Shown: positions 21,788 to 32,810 of the stretch, piece by piece
Position numbering within the stretch: position 1 is the first letter of the stretch
How the letters are laid out: each line of letters begins with the position of its first letter
Assembly: GCA_963082975.1 (NCBI GenBank)
Contig: OY720345.1
Location: 79,267,034 to 79,331,033 of the forward strand
Direction: 5' to 3'
DNA from: Labia minor
Lineage: Eukaryota > Arthropoda > Insecta > Dermaptera > Spongiphoridae
Length of the DNA stretch: 64,000 bases
Translations under genes and position numbers: made by a program
Notes under the pieces: generated by a model
Database searches by the model: none
What the model saw: only the letters and a program-made list of their open reading frames with translations
Told to the model about the DNA's origin: nothing

Positions 21788-22948
21788 TATTAGAATTGTT
21801 AAGGATTTAAGTCAAATATTGAATATACATATATATATATTTTTTTTGATATTAATAATTTTCCTTGTGATGAGTAGATGTATAGTGTTTCTCTCTTTTT
21901 AGGGCTCTTTTTAATATTTTTGGATACATCTCCCTTAAATTGAACTATACAAAAATGAGAGGAAAGTAAAAAATTTTTTTTCTTTTACTTGAATAGTTCT
22001 AAAAATAATTATATATGAATTAAATTATTAGAAATTCTAGATTATTTATGTCAATTTTACATAAATATTATCAATAATATATATATCGTTAATATTATCT
22101 ACTCTATTCTGTATTTTTTGCTTTCTTTTAATTTCTTTTTATATGGATCAAAAATAACAATAAGCATATAAATAATAATTTAAAAAATTTAGTTTCAAAA
22201 TTTACAAATAAATTGGCAATTATATTGTTACATAATCAAAATATTTCAAATATAGTCATTTCTGGATAAAATAAATAATAAATATGTATTAAATTAAAAT
22301 ATTAATATATTAAATTAGTATTTATTTTTTATATTTAACTCGATTTAACATGTTTTATTAATTGCATTCATTCATTATTTTGTATTTTCTTTCTTCGAGG
22401 AATGAGAACAGCAATCTAGGATAAAAATACTTTCATAATAGTAACCATTTGCCTTTCACAGCTGAAATCACAAACGAAAATATTAAATAATGCAGAAGGT
22501 TTTAAAAATATATGTACATTTATTTTAATCAGAAAAGTTGATTAATTTTTTTTAAGTTGGATTCAATCTTATTTATAATTCATCTTCATTATAATAATTA
22601 TAAGTAGATTATATGAGCATACAAGCAAATAACATTTGACTAATAAGGTAATTTTGTTCACATATTCGAATATCGTAGATCTTATCTTATTATGCTAGCT
22701 AAAATTGTATATATGTATTTATCTATATATCATGGTTCTCAAAAACCGCTCTAACGATTTTTTTCAAATTCACACTAGATATAGTATTTATAAAGAAAAA
22801 TTAAGTTTTATTGATGATATCTCTTGAAACATACAGCTTCATTATTAATTTCTTAATTGAAAATTATATATTATATGGAAAACGTCAAAATTTTTAATAC
22901 TGCCTGCTAAGACAGTAAAAAAATGACAATTTTTTATCTAAATACATA

Positions 22949-23003
22949 TAGTCCAGCGGTTGGACTGATGTTTTAACGAGTGGATTTCGTCGGTTCGAAA
23001 CTC
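22949..23003 (+). other. tRNA-like A and B boxes inside HelA
   Basis: TAGTCCAGCGG fits the pol III A box and GGTTCGAAACTC fits the B box, 32 bases apart. GTCC/GGAC can form a D-stem, but no full cloverleaf with a matching acceptor or T stem was found. A second copy is at 51620-51674. Likely a tRNA-derived scrap carried by the Helitron; not a functional tRNA gene. Confidence 0.45.
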
Positions 23004-23551
23004 GCCGGGTGAATCGTTATTTAAAAATGAAAATAATGATTTTGTTATTTTTTTTTCTTTTTATCTATTGTTTACTTTTTAATAAATTACTATTCTATAT
23101 TTATTTATTCATTGTTCTTTTATTAATAAAGTTTTAGATAGTTTTATAAGTTTTAATATTTTTTCAATAAAATATTATTCAATATATTTATTAATATTAT
23201 TTTATTTATTATTATTGAGTACCCGAAGTTCCATTCATTTTAATCAGATTGATGCAATGATGCAACAGTTAATAATTGTAATATTGTAATAAATTTCTAT
23301 CTTGAAAATTGTTACATATTATTCAGGATATTTTAAAAACTATTTCTTTCTTTAATTAATATTCATTTTTTCTATAAGTCAGATATATTTCCAAATATTA
23401 AATAATTTTTGAAGTGAAAACTTCTTTAGCGGCGTTGAGCACTTTTGCGGGATGGGGAAAAAGTATAGAACTCGCGTGATCGTGACCAACACCATGAAAC
23501 CATCTGCTTTCAAATTTCTTATAACAGAGCGCGAAATTTGAATTGTCATTA

Positions 23552-23702
23552 GAACTGTTTTATAAATTATCTCTAACATATAAATATATATTTATTATGT
23601 AAAGTTCATTTCATATATACATATATAATCAAAATTATACGAAATGAACTTCACATAATAAATATATATTTTATGTTAGAGATAAGAATTATAAAACAGT
23701 TC
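23552..23702. repeat. Long inverted repeat inside HelA
   Basis: Arms 23552-23612 and 23641-23702 (GAACTGTTTTATAAATTATC... and its complement ...AATTATAAAACAGTTC) pair over about 60 bases around a 28-base loop. The HelA copy at 50277 begins in the right arm. Confidence 0.8.
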
Positions 23703-24759
23703 GTATTGCAATATTTTAAACAAAGTTGTGTATTTATATATATATAAATATAAGTTACAAATTTGTTTAAAATATATGTTTAAAATAATATATAAGTTAT
23801 ATATATATACATGCATATGAAATTCATCTTTCTCGTGAAATAGCGCGAATTTCGTCTGTTTTAAAATTTCTTACGCAGAAGTTTTCACTTCTGTCGGCCA
23901 GTCCCACGACTGCCAATTTTGCTTTTTTAATTCCGAAAAGCTGCAAAGCACGTTTTTTTGTCTTTAGTTTGTTTTATAACCACTTGGGGCGCTAAACAGT
24001 TTTTCAAAAAAACACTATAGAAAAAAAATATATGTACCTATATATTATATATTTATGTATTATTGAGGAGCACAAGTTCATTAATTTTAATCAGATTGAT
24101 GCAAATGTGTAACATTTAATAATTGTAATAAATAATTAAAGAATTGTGTATCAATATTTTTTAAAGGGTAGAGCGAGAGCTCGGTGTCCCAGGTATTAAT
24201 ATTACCAGCCAAATCCAATAATAATGAATCATTTTTTTTAACTTAAGTACCGAGCCGAGGCTCGGGGTCCCGGTACTAGCCTGTTTATGTAATTATAATA
24301 TTACTATGATGGCCCCGAGTTACCATCTTTCTTAGATATAAGCACATTATTTGGTTCCATTGCCCAATCCTTCCACGAGTATGTGTTAGGATTGGAATTG
24401 ACATCATTTGCTTAGAAGATTGAAAGTATTAAAAGAAGAATAGCTGTAAAAAGACCATTAGATAATAATTGGTTTCTATATAGAGGACAGACCCTTTAAG
24501 AAAACTAGACTAATAAAAATAAATACTATAGATATAGATATATAAATAAATAAATACTATCTATGCAAAGTGATAATTATTTAAATCTCTCCCCGTGAAT
24601 TTGGTGGCAGCTATCGCATCTTCTATTTATGTCACTACTCGAAATATATCTATAATTTTCTTAACAATTTTTTGTCAAAACCTGGTATATGAAATATCTG
24701 TAATCATGTGAATTAATTAGGCCTAAGAAGAAATAGAAGTAGAAGTAGAAGGAATAGAA

Positions 24760-25083
24760 TTAGATGTAGAAGTAGAAAGAATAGATAATAATAATAGATT
24801 GCCCTAGACCACCGTCAGGTACATTACACTTCAGGAGTTTATGTCTAGAATAAGTAGACTTGCTTTTGTAAATCTGGAAACATTTTTTACAAATTCTAGG
24901 GCAAGAATCGGCACCACCTAATAATCTTAGAATAATAGAGAATAAGAGAAAAAGGGTAAGAAATAATAAATGAATAAAAAAGGCAAAGATAGATATTGGA
25001 GACATTCTGAAAAAAAAATTCCAATTAATATATGAATAATTAGTTAGTAAATAAAATGTACAAAAAATAATTTGATGAACCAA
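24760..25083 (-). pseudogene. Possible C2HC finger exon, copy 2
   Basis: The duplicated counterpart of 17060-17290, slightly longer (107 codons), with CKKCFQIYKSKSTYSRHKLLK then Cys, and a tail NVPDGGLGQS. Both copies keep the finger while the surroundings drift. Function unknown. Confidence 0.3.
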
Positions 25084-25419
25084 CCTTGATCACGCCAAAG
25101 AAAAATAATAAATAGAATAATTAATTGAATATCTGAAAAAAACTAAAAATTTGGGATTAGAAGAACATAATATTCAAAAATTAAGATATATTATAACAAT
25201 ACCTCCCTTACTATCGTCGGTCGGTAAAAATTAACTTCAAATAAGAAATAGAGATGGTTAGAATTATTTGAATGGATGCAATTTTTCATTTATAATTTTG
25301 ATTAATGCAAAATAATTAAAAAAAGAATAAAATTTCTTCATTTTTACGCTTAAACTTAATTTAAATTTCTAGATTATATATATTGAAATAATTGTAGAAT
25401 TTTCAAAATATAGAATAGT

Positions 25420-25650
25420 CTGTCATGCTTTTCTTTTGAATGTGTGTCATGTATGGGACTGGCGAAAAATATATTTGTTGGGAAATGTCCGCTTGGAAAA
25501 CCAAGGACGCGGTGGACAGACCACAGACCATGCTTAAGAAGGGACGTGAGAGAGATGGACGAAAATACTAGTTGGATTGTTGCAGTTCAGCATAGGGGCA
25601 CTTTAAGAAATGATGTTACTGCGGCTAAACAATTTCGAGATCCGTAGACC
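25420..25650 (+). mobile_element. LINE C-terminal fragment, copy 2
   Basis: Identical in translation to the fragment at 17700-17930, duplicated with the segment. Confidence 0.5.
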
Positions 25651-26081
25651 CACAAAGATAGATCTTTAAATTTTTAAAGATATCACTATTAAATATAACT
25701 TTTCAATATTAAATATAACAGTTTCTATATAATTTTCAATTAATTAATTAATAGTTCTAATTATTTATTATTCAAAACAAGTTGGAAATTCAAACTATAA
25801 AATAAAAGAACAAATAAAATTATTATATTTAATATATAAACAAATATAATTTTAATTTAAAAAAAATTACAATTTTTCTAAATCCGCAGTGGCGCCTCTT
25901 AAGGGTGAAACGAGTACTGTACTAACGTACCTATGTTCACGGTCATTTTTTTTGTTTATCTCAGGTAATCTCAGGAAAGTTCACAATTCATTATTTTGAA
26001 TATCAATAAAAATCAAACTGTTAATACTTTTATAGTACTTTTTACCGTATATATAATTTGTAATAGATTATACAATTAAAA

Positions 26082-29000
26082 ATGGATCCTTATTCACAGA
26101 AAGACATAAAATATCCAATATATATAGGTAATTTTTATATTCATCTAAATTATTGTTAATTTTCACTAGTATTATATTTTTAAATATATTTCTAATAATA
26201 TTAATTATATAGATATTGTGTATTAAGTTGTTGAATAAGTACACTGGTATAAAATAGCTATTAGTTTATTAATATTGCAATATTACATTCGTATATAATT
26301 TTAACAATTTATATTTAAATCTGACTGTATAGTCAAGCTTGTCATTTGTTTAATTGTGTAGCCATCATCAAGTTCTACAAGGTAGTGCAGTCTTCCAAGG
26401 CATTCCACAACTGTTCCATAGCGCCATTTGCCAGAAGTAGAATAGTTACGAGCCTGTACCCTGGTTCCTAATGGTAGATAACGGACAGATTCAGGTGAAG
26501 GTTGAACTGCTAGATTGATATCAGGATCAGTAGGTTTGTAAAAATCCAATTTTGTTCGTAACTGACGGCCCATGAAGAGTTCTGCTGGTGTTTCTCCTAA
26601 CTCTAATGGTGATGTGCGCAATCTGAAGAGGGCTGCATGGACTTTTTCGTGATGAGTGCCTTTATCAAATGTCATTGTCTTGAGTTTATTCTTGAAGGTC
26701 TGGACATAGCGTTCAGCCAACCCATTTGTTGCTGGGTGGCCTGGAGCAATAAATCTTTGCTTAATTCCATTTCGCTTACAAAATGCTTGAAAGTCATTAG
26801 AAGTGAAGAGTGTAGCATTGTCGCTGACTAGGACTTCTGGAAGACCATTGTGTGAGAAGATTTCTCTTAGCATTATGATGGTTGAATTTGTTGTTGGAGG
26901 AGTAGTTGTTACTGCAATTTCAGGCCATTTTGATTTTGCATCAACCAATATGAGGTAGTAATTCCCTTTAAATGGACCTGCATAGACCATATGGACACCT
27001 TGCCAGTTAGCATCTGGTACATCCTACACATGTAATGGCACTTTCTTTGTATCTGCTTTGAATTCACAACAGTTCTTACAGCTTTTCACCATTGCTTCAA
27101 TATCTTTATCAATGTTTTGCCAGTAACAATAACGGCGAGGCAGAGCTTTCATCTTCACTACTCCTGTGTGGTTATCATGGAGGTCTTTAAGTACTTGAGG
27201 CTGAAGTTTCTTTGGAATGACAACCCTCATTCCTCGGAAGATTATTCCATGTTGGAGGCAGAATTCTGGATTTCTAACAGCACCACTAAGTAGACTTGAC
27301 TTGAGACTGCAAAGTTCAGGATCGGCATCAGTTTCATGTCTGATGATGTCAGAGTTGATGACATCAGATGATATTGACTGGATGTTCTGGACCAGGATTT
27401 GATCAACTTCATCCTCCACAGAATCTTTAGATGTAACATTTGTTTTAATAGGAGAGCGTGACAAATAGTCAGCATTGGCATGGAGTTCAGACTTCCTGTG
27501 TTCAATAGTATAGTTGAATCCACCCAAGAAAGCAGCATACCGCATCAGTCGACCAACAGTCGTTGTTGAGGCTTTTCCCTGTGTGAAAAATTGCTTGAAT
27601 TGGTTTATTGTCAATTATCAGTGTAAATTTCCTGCCATACAGGTATTGAAAGAATCGCTTGACGCACCAGTAGACAGCAGTAGCTTCTTTATCTAACTGT
27701 GAATAGTGTTTTTCTGATGGTGTCAAAGTCCGAGATACAAATGCTATGGGTCGTTCCTATCCATTATTGATGTGTGATAGTACCCCTGCCAGGCCCACTG
27801 GGCTGGCATCAGTAGCTAGGGTTACCGGAAGTTGAGGATTGAAGGCTACTAGAATCCTGTGACTGGTGATTTCCTGTTTGATAAGTTTGAAAGAGGTTTC
27901 ACATTGTTTATTCCACAAAAATGTGGTTCCTTTAGAAAGAAGTTGAGTAATAGGCTGCATAATTGTTGATATATGAGGGATAAACTTCGAGTAATACATC
28001 ACGAGTCCACAGAAACTCTTGACTTCATCTATGTTTGAAGGTCTTTTTGCATTCAAAATTGACTTAATTTTGTCATCAGATTTCTTCAGTCCCTCTTCAC
28101 AAATGATGTGTCCAAGATACTTGAAGTGGGATCTAAAAAATTGACATTTATCAAGATTAACATGAAAGTTTAGATCTTGAAGTCTCTGTAGGCATTGAAT
28201 GACCCTGTTTTTGCATTCTTCTTTGGTCTTTCCTTGGATAATTATGTCATCGAAATAAACAGCAGTTCCATCTAAATCATTTAGTGCATTGCCCATGACC
28301 TTTTGGAATTCATTTGGGGCAACCTTAATTCCAAATGGTAGTTTGTTGACAAAATATGTTCCTAAGTGTGTAGATACAGCCAATATCTTACGACTTTCAT
28401 CATCTACAGCCAAGTGATGAAATGCTCTGTGAATGTCTAATGCACTAAAGAACCGTCCTCCTCTCATTTTATTGAAAATGTCTTCAATACGTGGAATTGG
28501 GTAGCGACCTTCTTTGATGTGAGGATTAACTGTAGGTTTATAATCAAAACATAGACGAATTGGTGGGTGCGGTTCTCTGTGTGATAGTTCTGCACCTCCA
28601 ATTCTAGAAGCTTCTAATGCAATAGCCTTTTGAACTAGGTTTTTGAAATCCATCTTGTCAGACTGTAGCAATTTTTCCTTGATCCAACTATTTCGCAAAC
28701 CTCTAATGAACTGGGCTCTAAGAAAGTGTTCGGCTATAGAAATGTCTTTACCACAGTCACATCTAGTTACAAATGTCTTTCCTCAAACTAGCAACATAGT
28801 CGGCTATACTAACCTTCTCGTCTTGAAACTTGCTAAGAAAATAATGTTGGTAAATCAATGGATTCTTCTTGGGAGCTAAATGATTTGTTAATTGTTCGAT
28901 CAATTCACAATATTTAAATTCACCTGGCTATTGAGGAGACACTAAAGCTGTAGTATTCACATCCTATAGAGTTCAAGAGCAGTTGGACTTTCTTTTCTTC

Positions 29001-30881
29001 ATTAACTTCGTGCAGTTTAAGATAATTTTCGAACCGTTGTACGTAATTGTTGAAACTTTCAATTTTCGCATTGAATTGATCAAATGGTGTAATATTAGTT
29101 TCTTGATTGTTGCTGAGGTAATGAAAGTTGACATAGCCTCCAAAAACTGCTTGAACTGTTCGGGATCCATTTCTAAGATTTGTGTAGATCTTACCTCCGA
29201 TCAGCATAAATTAACATCCCATCCTCGTCGCCAAAATTATTTTGTATTACGCAGGTTCTTTGTTGAATAAGTACACTGGTATAAAGTAACTATTAGTTTA
29301 TTAATATTGCAATATTACATTAGTATATAATTTTAACAATTTATATTTAAATCTGACTGTATAGTCAAGCTTGTCATTTGTTTATTATTTTTTTCCGTGT
29401 TCGAAACTGTCACTGCTTACTTATCTGGTGTTACATGATGTTGCATGTGAATATAATATTATCAATGTTAATGTAAATGTTTATTATTATGACTGGAAAT
29501 ATATAACAATAGATTTTTAAAATAGTTAGTTAATGATTTAACATAATGAAATAAAATTGTTTTAGGTCCTTTATATCCTTGTGTATATTGCTACACACAT
29601 TTTATAAATGAGGAATATTTATCTAAACATTTAAAAAGATGTATTTTCAAACAAATATTTTCAATTTTAAAAAATAAATTAAAACTCGAAAATGATACAG
29701 TCGAATATTCCAAGGAAAACAGTCATGACGAAAAACTTGAAGATACTGATTCAAACAATATAGAAGCCAGACGTTTTGAATGTAATTATTGTGAAAAGAA
29801 ATTTAATCGGAAATCTGCTTTAAATACACATTTATTAATTCATACAAGTGAAAAGCCTTTTGAATGTAATCATAGCAAAAAGAAATTTAATCAGAAATCT
29901 CATTTAAATACACATTTATTAATTCATACAGGAGAAAAGCCTTTTGAATGTAATTATTGTAAAAAGAAATTTAATCATAAATGTGATTTAAATAGACATT
30001 TATTAATTCATACAGGTGAAAAGCCTTTTGAATGTAATTATTGTAAAAAGAAATTTAATACGAAATCTAATTTAAATAAACATTTATTAATTCATACAGG
30101 AGAAAAGCCTTTTGAATGTAATTATTGTAAAAAGAAATATAATCTGAAATCTGATTTAAATAGACATTTATTAATTCATACAGGAGAAAAGCCTTTTGAA
30201 TGTAATTATTGTAAAAAGAAATTTAATACGAAATCTAATTTAAATAAACATTTATTAATTCATACAGGAGAAAAGCCTTTTGAATGTAATTATTGTAAAA
30301 AGAAATTTAATTATAAATCTCATTTAAATACACATTTATTAATTCATACAGGAGAAAAGCCTTTTGAATGTAATTATTGTAAAAAGAAATTTAATCAGAA
30401 ATGTGAATTAAAGGGACATTTATTAATTCATACAGGTGAAAAGCCTTTTGAATGTAATTATTGTAAAAAGAAATTTAATACGAAATCTAATTTAAATAAA
30501 CATTTATTAATTCATACAGGAGAAAAGCCTTTTGAATGTAATTATTGTAAAAAGAAATTTAATAGGAAAACACATTTAGACAGACATTTATTAATTCATA
30601 CAGGTGAAAAGCCTTTTGAATGTAATTATTGTAAAAAGAAATTTAATCATAAGTTTAGTTTAGATAGACATTTATTAATTCATGTAGGTGAAAAGCGTTT
30701 TGAATGTAATTATTGTAAAAATAAATTTATACAAAAAAGAGATTTTAATAATCATTTATTAATTCATACAGGTGAAAAGCCTTTTGAATGTAATCATTGC
30801 AAAAAGAAATTTAATCATAAAATTAGTTTAGTTAAACATTTATTAATTCATACAGGAGAAAAGTCTTTTGAATGTAATTAA
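26082..30881 (+). CDS. C2H2 zinc-finger protein, two exons (copy 3, 453 aa)
   Basis: Exons 26082-26127 and 29566-30881, the duplicate of the gene at 18363. Exon 1 encodes MDPYSQKDIKYPIYI. The 3.4-kb intron is enlarged by a gypsy element on the opposite strand. Exon 2 has the C2HC finger, the linker and thirteen C2H2 units; finger 2 has Ser for its second Cys (FECNHSKKKF). It ends FECN-stop at the same place as copy 2. Fingers 4, 6 and 9 are TKSNLNKH units, suggesting internal duplication. The coding length (1362 bases) divides by three and no internal stop is seen. Whether the enlarged intron is still spliced is unknown. Confidence 0.82.
26215..29508 (-). mobile_element. Ty3/gypsy element in zinc-finger intron, broken
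   Basis: A minus-strand Ty3/gypsy copy between LTR sequences: right (5') LTR about 29236-29508, left LTR sequence from 26215. Flanking ATAGAT is seen on both sides. Beside the 5' LTR is TGGCGACGAGGATGGG, a plausible primer site. Parts recognised are a gag segment, reverse transcriptase with VYFDDIIIQG, RNase H, a zinc-binding linker and integrase (LVSDNATLFTS, GLAERYVQTF). It is perhaps Mag-like. It is broken, with about four or five breaks, and is older than the CsRn1-like and BEL copies. Confidence 0.85.
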
Positions 30882-31402
30882 AAGAAATTTAATATGAAAT
30901 CACATTTAGATACACATTTATTAATTCATACATGTGAAAAGCCATTTGAATGTAATTATTGTAAAATGAAATTTATACAAAAAAGAGATTTTTATAATCA
31001 TTTATTAATTCATACAGGTGAAAACTCTTAATGTAATCATTGTAAAAAAATTTAATGGTTGGTTTTATAAATATTATTTATTAATTTTAATTAATAATTT
31101 AATTTATATATAATATATGTGTTAATTAATCCAATTCGAATTTGCGAGATAGTCGAGTGGAGACAAACCAGAAATTTAATATGATCTCTGTTTTAAATAA
31201 TCATTTATTAATTCATACAGGAGAAAAGCCTTTTGAATGTAATTATTGTAAAAAGAAATTTAATACGAAATCTCTTTTAGATAGACATTTATTAATTCAT
31301 ACTGGTGAAAAGCCTTTTGAATGTAATTATTGTAAAAAGAAATTTATACAAAAAACACATTTTAATAATCATTTATTAATTCATACAGGTGAAAACTCTT
31401 AA
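30882..31402 (+). pseudogene. Decayed finger tail and short array after copy 3
   Basis: Out-of-frame finger units follow the stop, then the AT-rich 3' module, then an 86-residue frame (31142-31402, MRDSRVETNQKFNMISVLNN...) with half a finger and two whole ones, ending HTGENS. It corresponds to the 287-residue frame at 20191 but is seven fingers shorter. Confidence 0.6.
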
Positions 31403-31984
31403 TGTAATCATTTAAAAACATTTAATGTTTGGTTTAATAAATATTATTTATTAATTTTAATTTATAATTTAATTTAAATATAATATATGTCTTAATTAAT
31501 CCAATTCGAATTGCGAGATAGTCGAGTGGAAACACTCCAGATTCTTTTAATTTATAAATTAACTCAAATGTACGAAAATCAGTTGTTTGATAAACTTATA
31601 TGTATACGTAGGGTTAATTTTATTAATTAATTTAATTTTCATCTTGATGTATTGTATAAATTTGATCATTAATAAATTATGATTAATGTATCAAAACTGC
31701 CTTTATGTTTAGATTTTTAATTATATGCAAAAATGAGCAACGCATGATCGGGTACAGCTAGTTCTTTTATATATTTTAATTGTGATCCCCTTTGATAATA
31801 ATTTTGACGAGATTAGCCCCTTTACTGCTGGATAACATGCGTTAATACCTGATTTCAACCTCCATTCAAATTCTTTTTCAATAGAACCTAAATATTTAAA
31901 TTTTTGTTTATTTTCAAATTCTATGTTTCGTATGTTAATACTATTACTATTCCTCTCTGTTACTAAATATTAAATATTTAATTG
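31403..31984 (+). repeat. 3' module and end of duplication unit 2
   Basis: Aligns with 21055-21655, including the Helitron-like CAGCTAG|T at 31755-31762. Non-coding. Confidence 0.55.
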
Positions 31985-32810
31985 ATTCAGTGAGTAGAGC
32001 TCTCGAATAAGCTGGATGTGTTAAATCGGATACCTGCTCCCGACGTTCTAGCTCCTTTTATTTCAAGTCTGCCAATTTTGGTGAGATCTGATTCACTACG
32101 CATGTATATATATGTATATTTACTTAAATTTAGCAAACCGAATTGTCAAATTTTGACAATTTTGTTGAGCTTTTGTAAAGATTTTATATATATTTTCTAT
32201 TATTTTCTTGCTAAATAATAGGATTGTTATTTAAATACTCTTTTATTTTAGAATTTTATCCTTAAATCGCCTTATTCCAAATCCTAGTTAAGGATTTTAT
32301 TTGAATTTTAGTCTATTTTTAATTTTCCAAGGCTTTATCTCCTAAGGTCAGCCACACCCACAGGCCGGGGATGTGTGAAGAAAATTATCCTCACACCTCC
32401 CCCTCAAATGTACGAAAATCAGTTGTTTGATAAACTTAGATGATTAAAAATGCGTTTGAATAATTATTCTTGGTTAATCAATGATTAATGGATTAATGGA
32501 TTTTATAAATAATTTTAAAAGTTTTAAAAGTTTTTTTTAATGTTTTATGAATACAAAAATATTTTCAAAACGTCAATTGAAAATGAAAATCCAATTATGA
32601 GATCAATTATTTAAAATTATTTAATCATATAATCTTGAATGTTTACGTGTTTTATAAATAATTTAAAAAGGCTAATATTAAAAAAATAAAATTATACACA
32701 TAACATAAAAAATATAAACATTCTTTGAATGACAACGTATAGAAATCAAATTTTAAATAAGTTAACATAAATAATTAATAATAATTAAAAAATAATTCCA
32801 ATTAATATGA
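31985..32810. other. Non-coding, mixed repeat scraps
   Basis: 31985-32402 is not found elsewhere in the window. Its right end has TGTGTGAAGAAAATTATCCT followed by CACACC, which could be the edge of an unclassified insertion. From 32403 the sequence is the downstream flank of the zinc-finger family (AAATGTACGAAAATCAGTTG), as at 38520, without a gene. Confidence 0.4.

Larger units (their letters stand above)
22680..24276 (+). mobile_element. Helitron HelA, full-length non-autonomous copy
   Basis: A 1597-base insertion with unit 1 preserving the empty site (16575/16576, CGTAGA|TAGCCTG). The 5' end is TCTTATCTTATTATGCTAGC. The 3' end is a GC-rich nested hairpin (GTACC GAGCC GA GGCTC ... GGTAC), the last five bases being GGTAC followed by host T. 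A^T insertion, 5' TC and a 3' hairpin fit Helitrons, but GTAC replaces the usual CTRR. Inside are a tRNA-like A/B-box segment, a 62-base inverted repeat and a second, related hairpin. No protein is encoded. Confidence 0.8.
21788..31984 (+). repeat. Tandem segmental duplication, unit 2
   Basis: Second copy of 15753-21655, enlarged by a Helitron (22680-24276) and by a gypsy element in the zinc-finger intron. Apart from these and finger number, the units differ by scattered substitutions and small indels. It holds the 453-residue zinc-finger gene. Confidence 0.9.

Noticed and set aside
22945-23010. A functional tRNA gene
   Set aside because: A and B boxes fit, but no acceptor stem or T stem can be paired, and the copy at 51620 differs in the D-loop.
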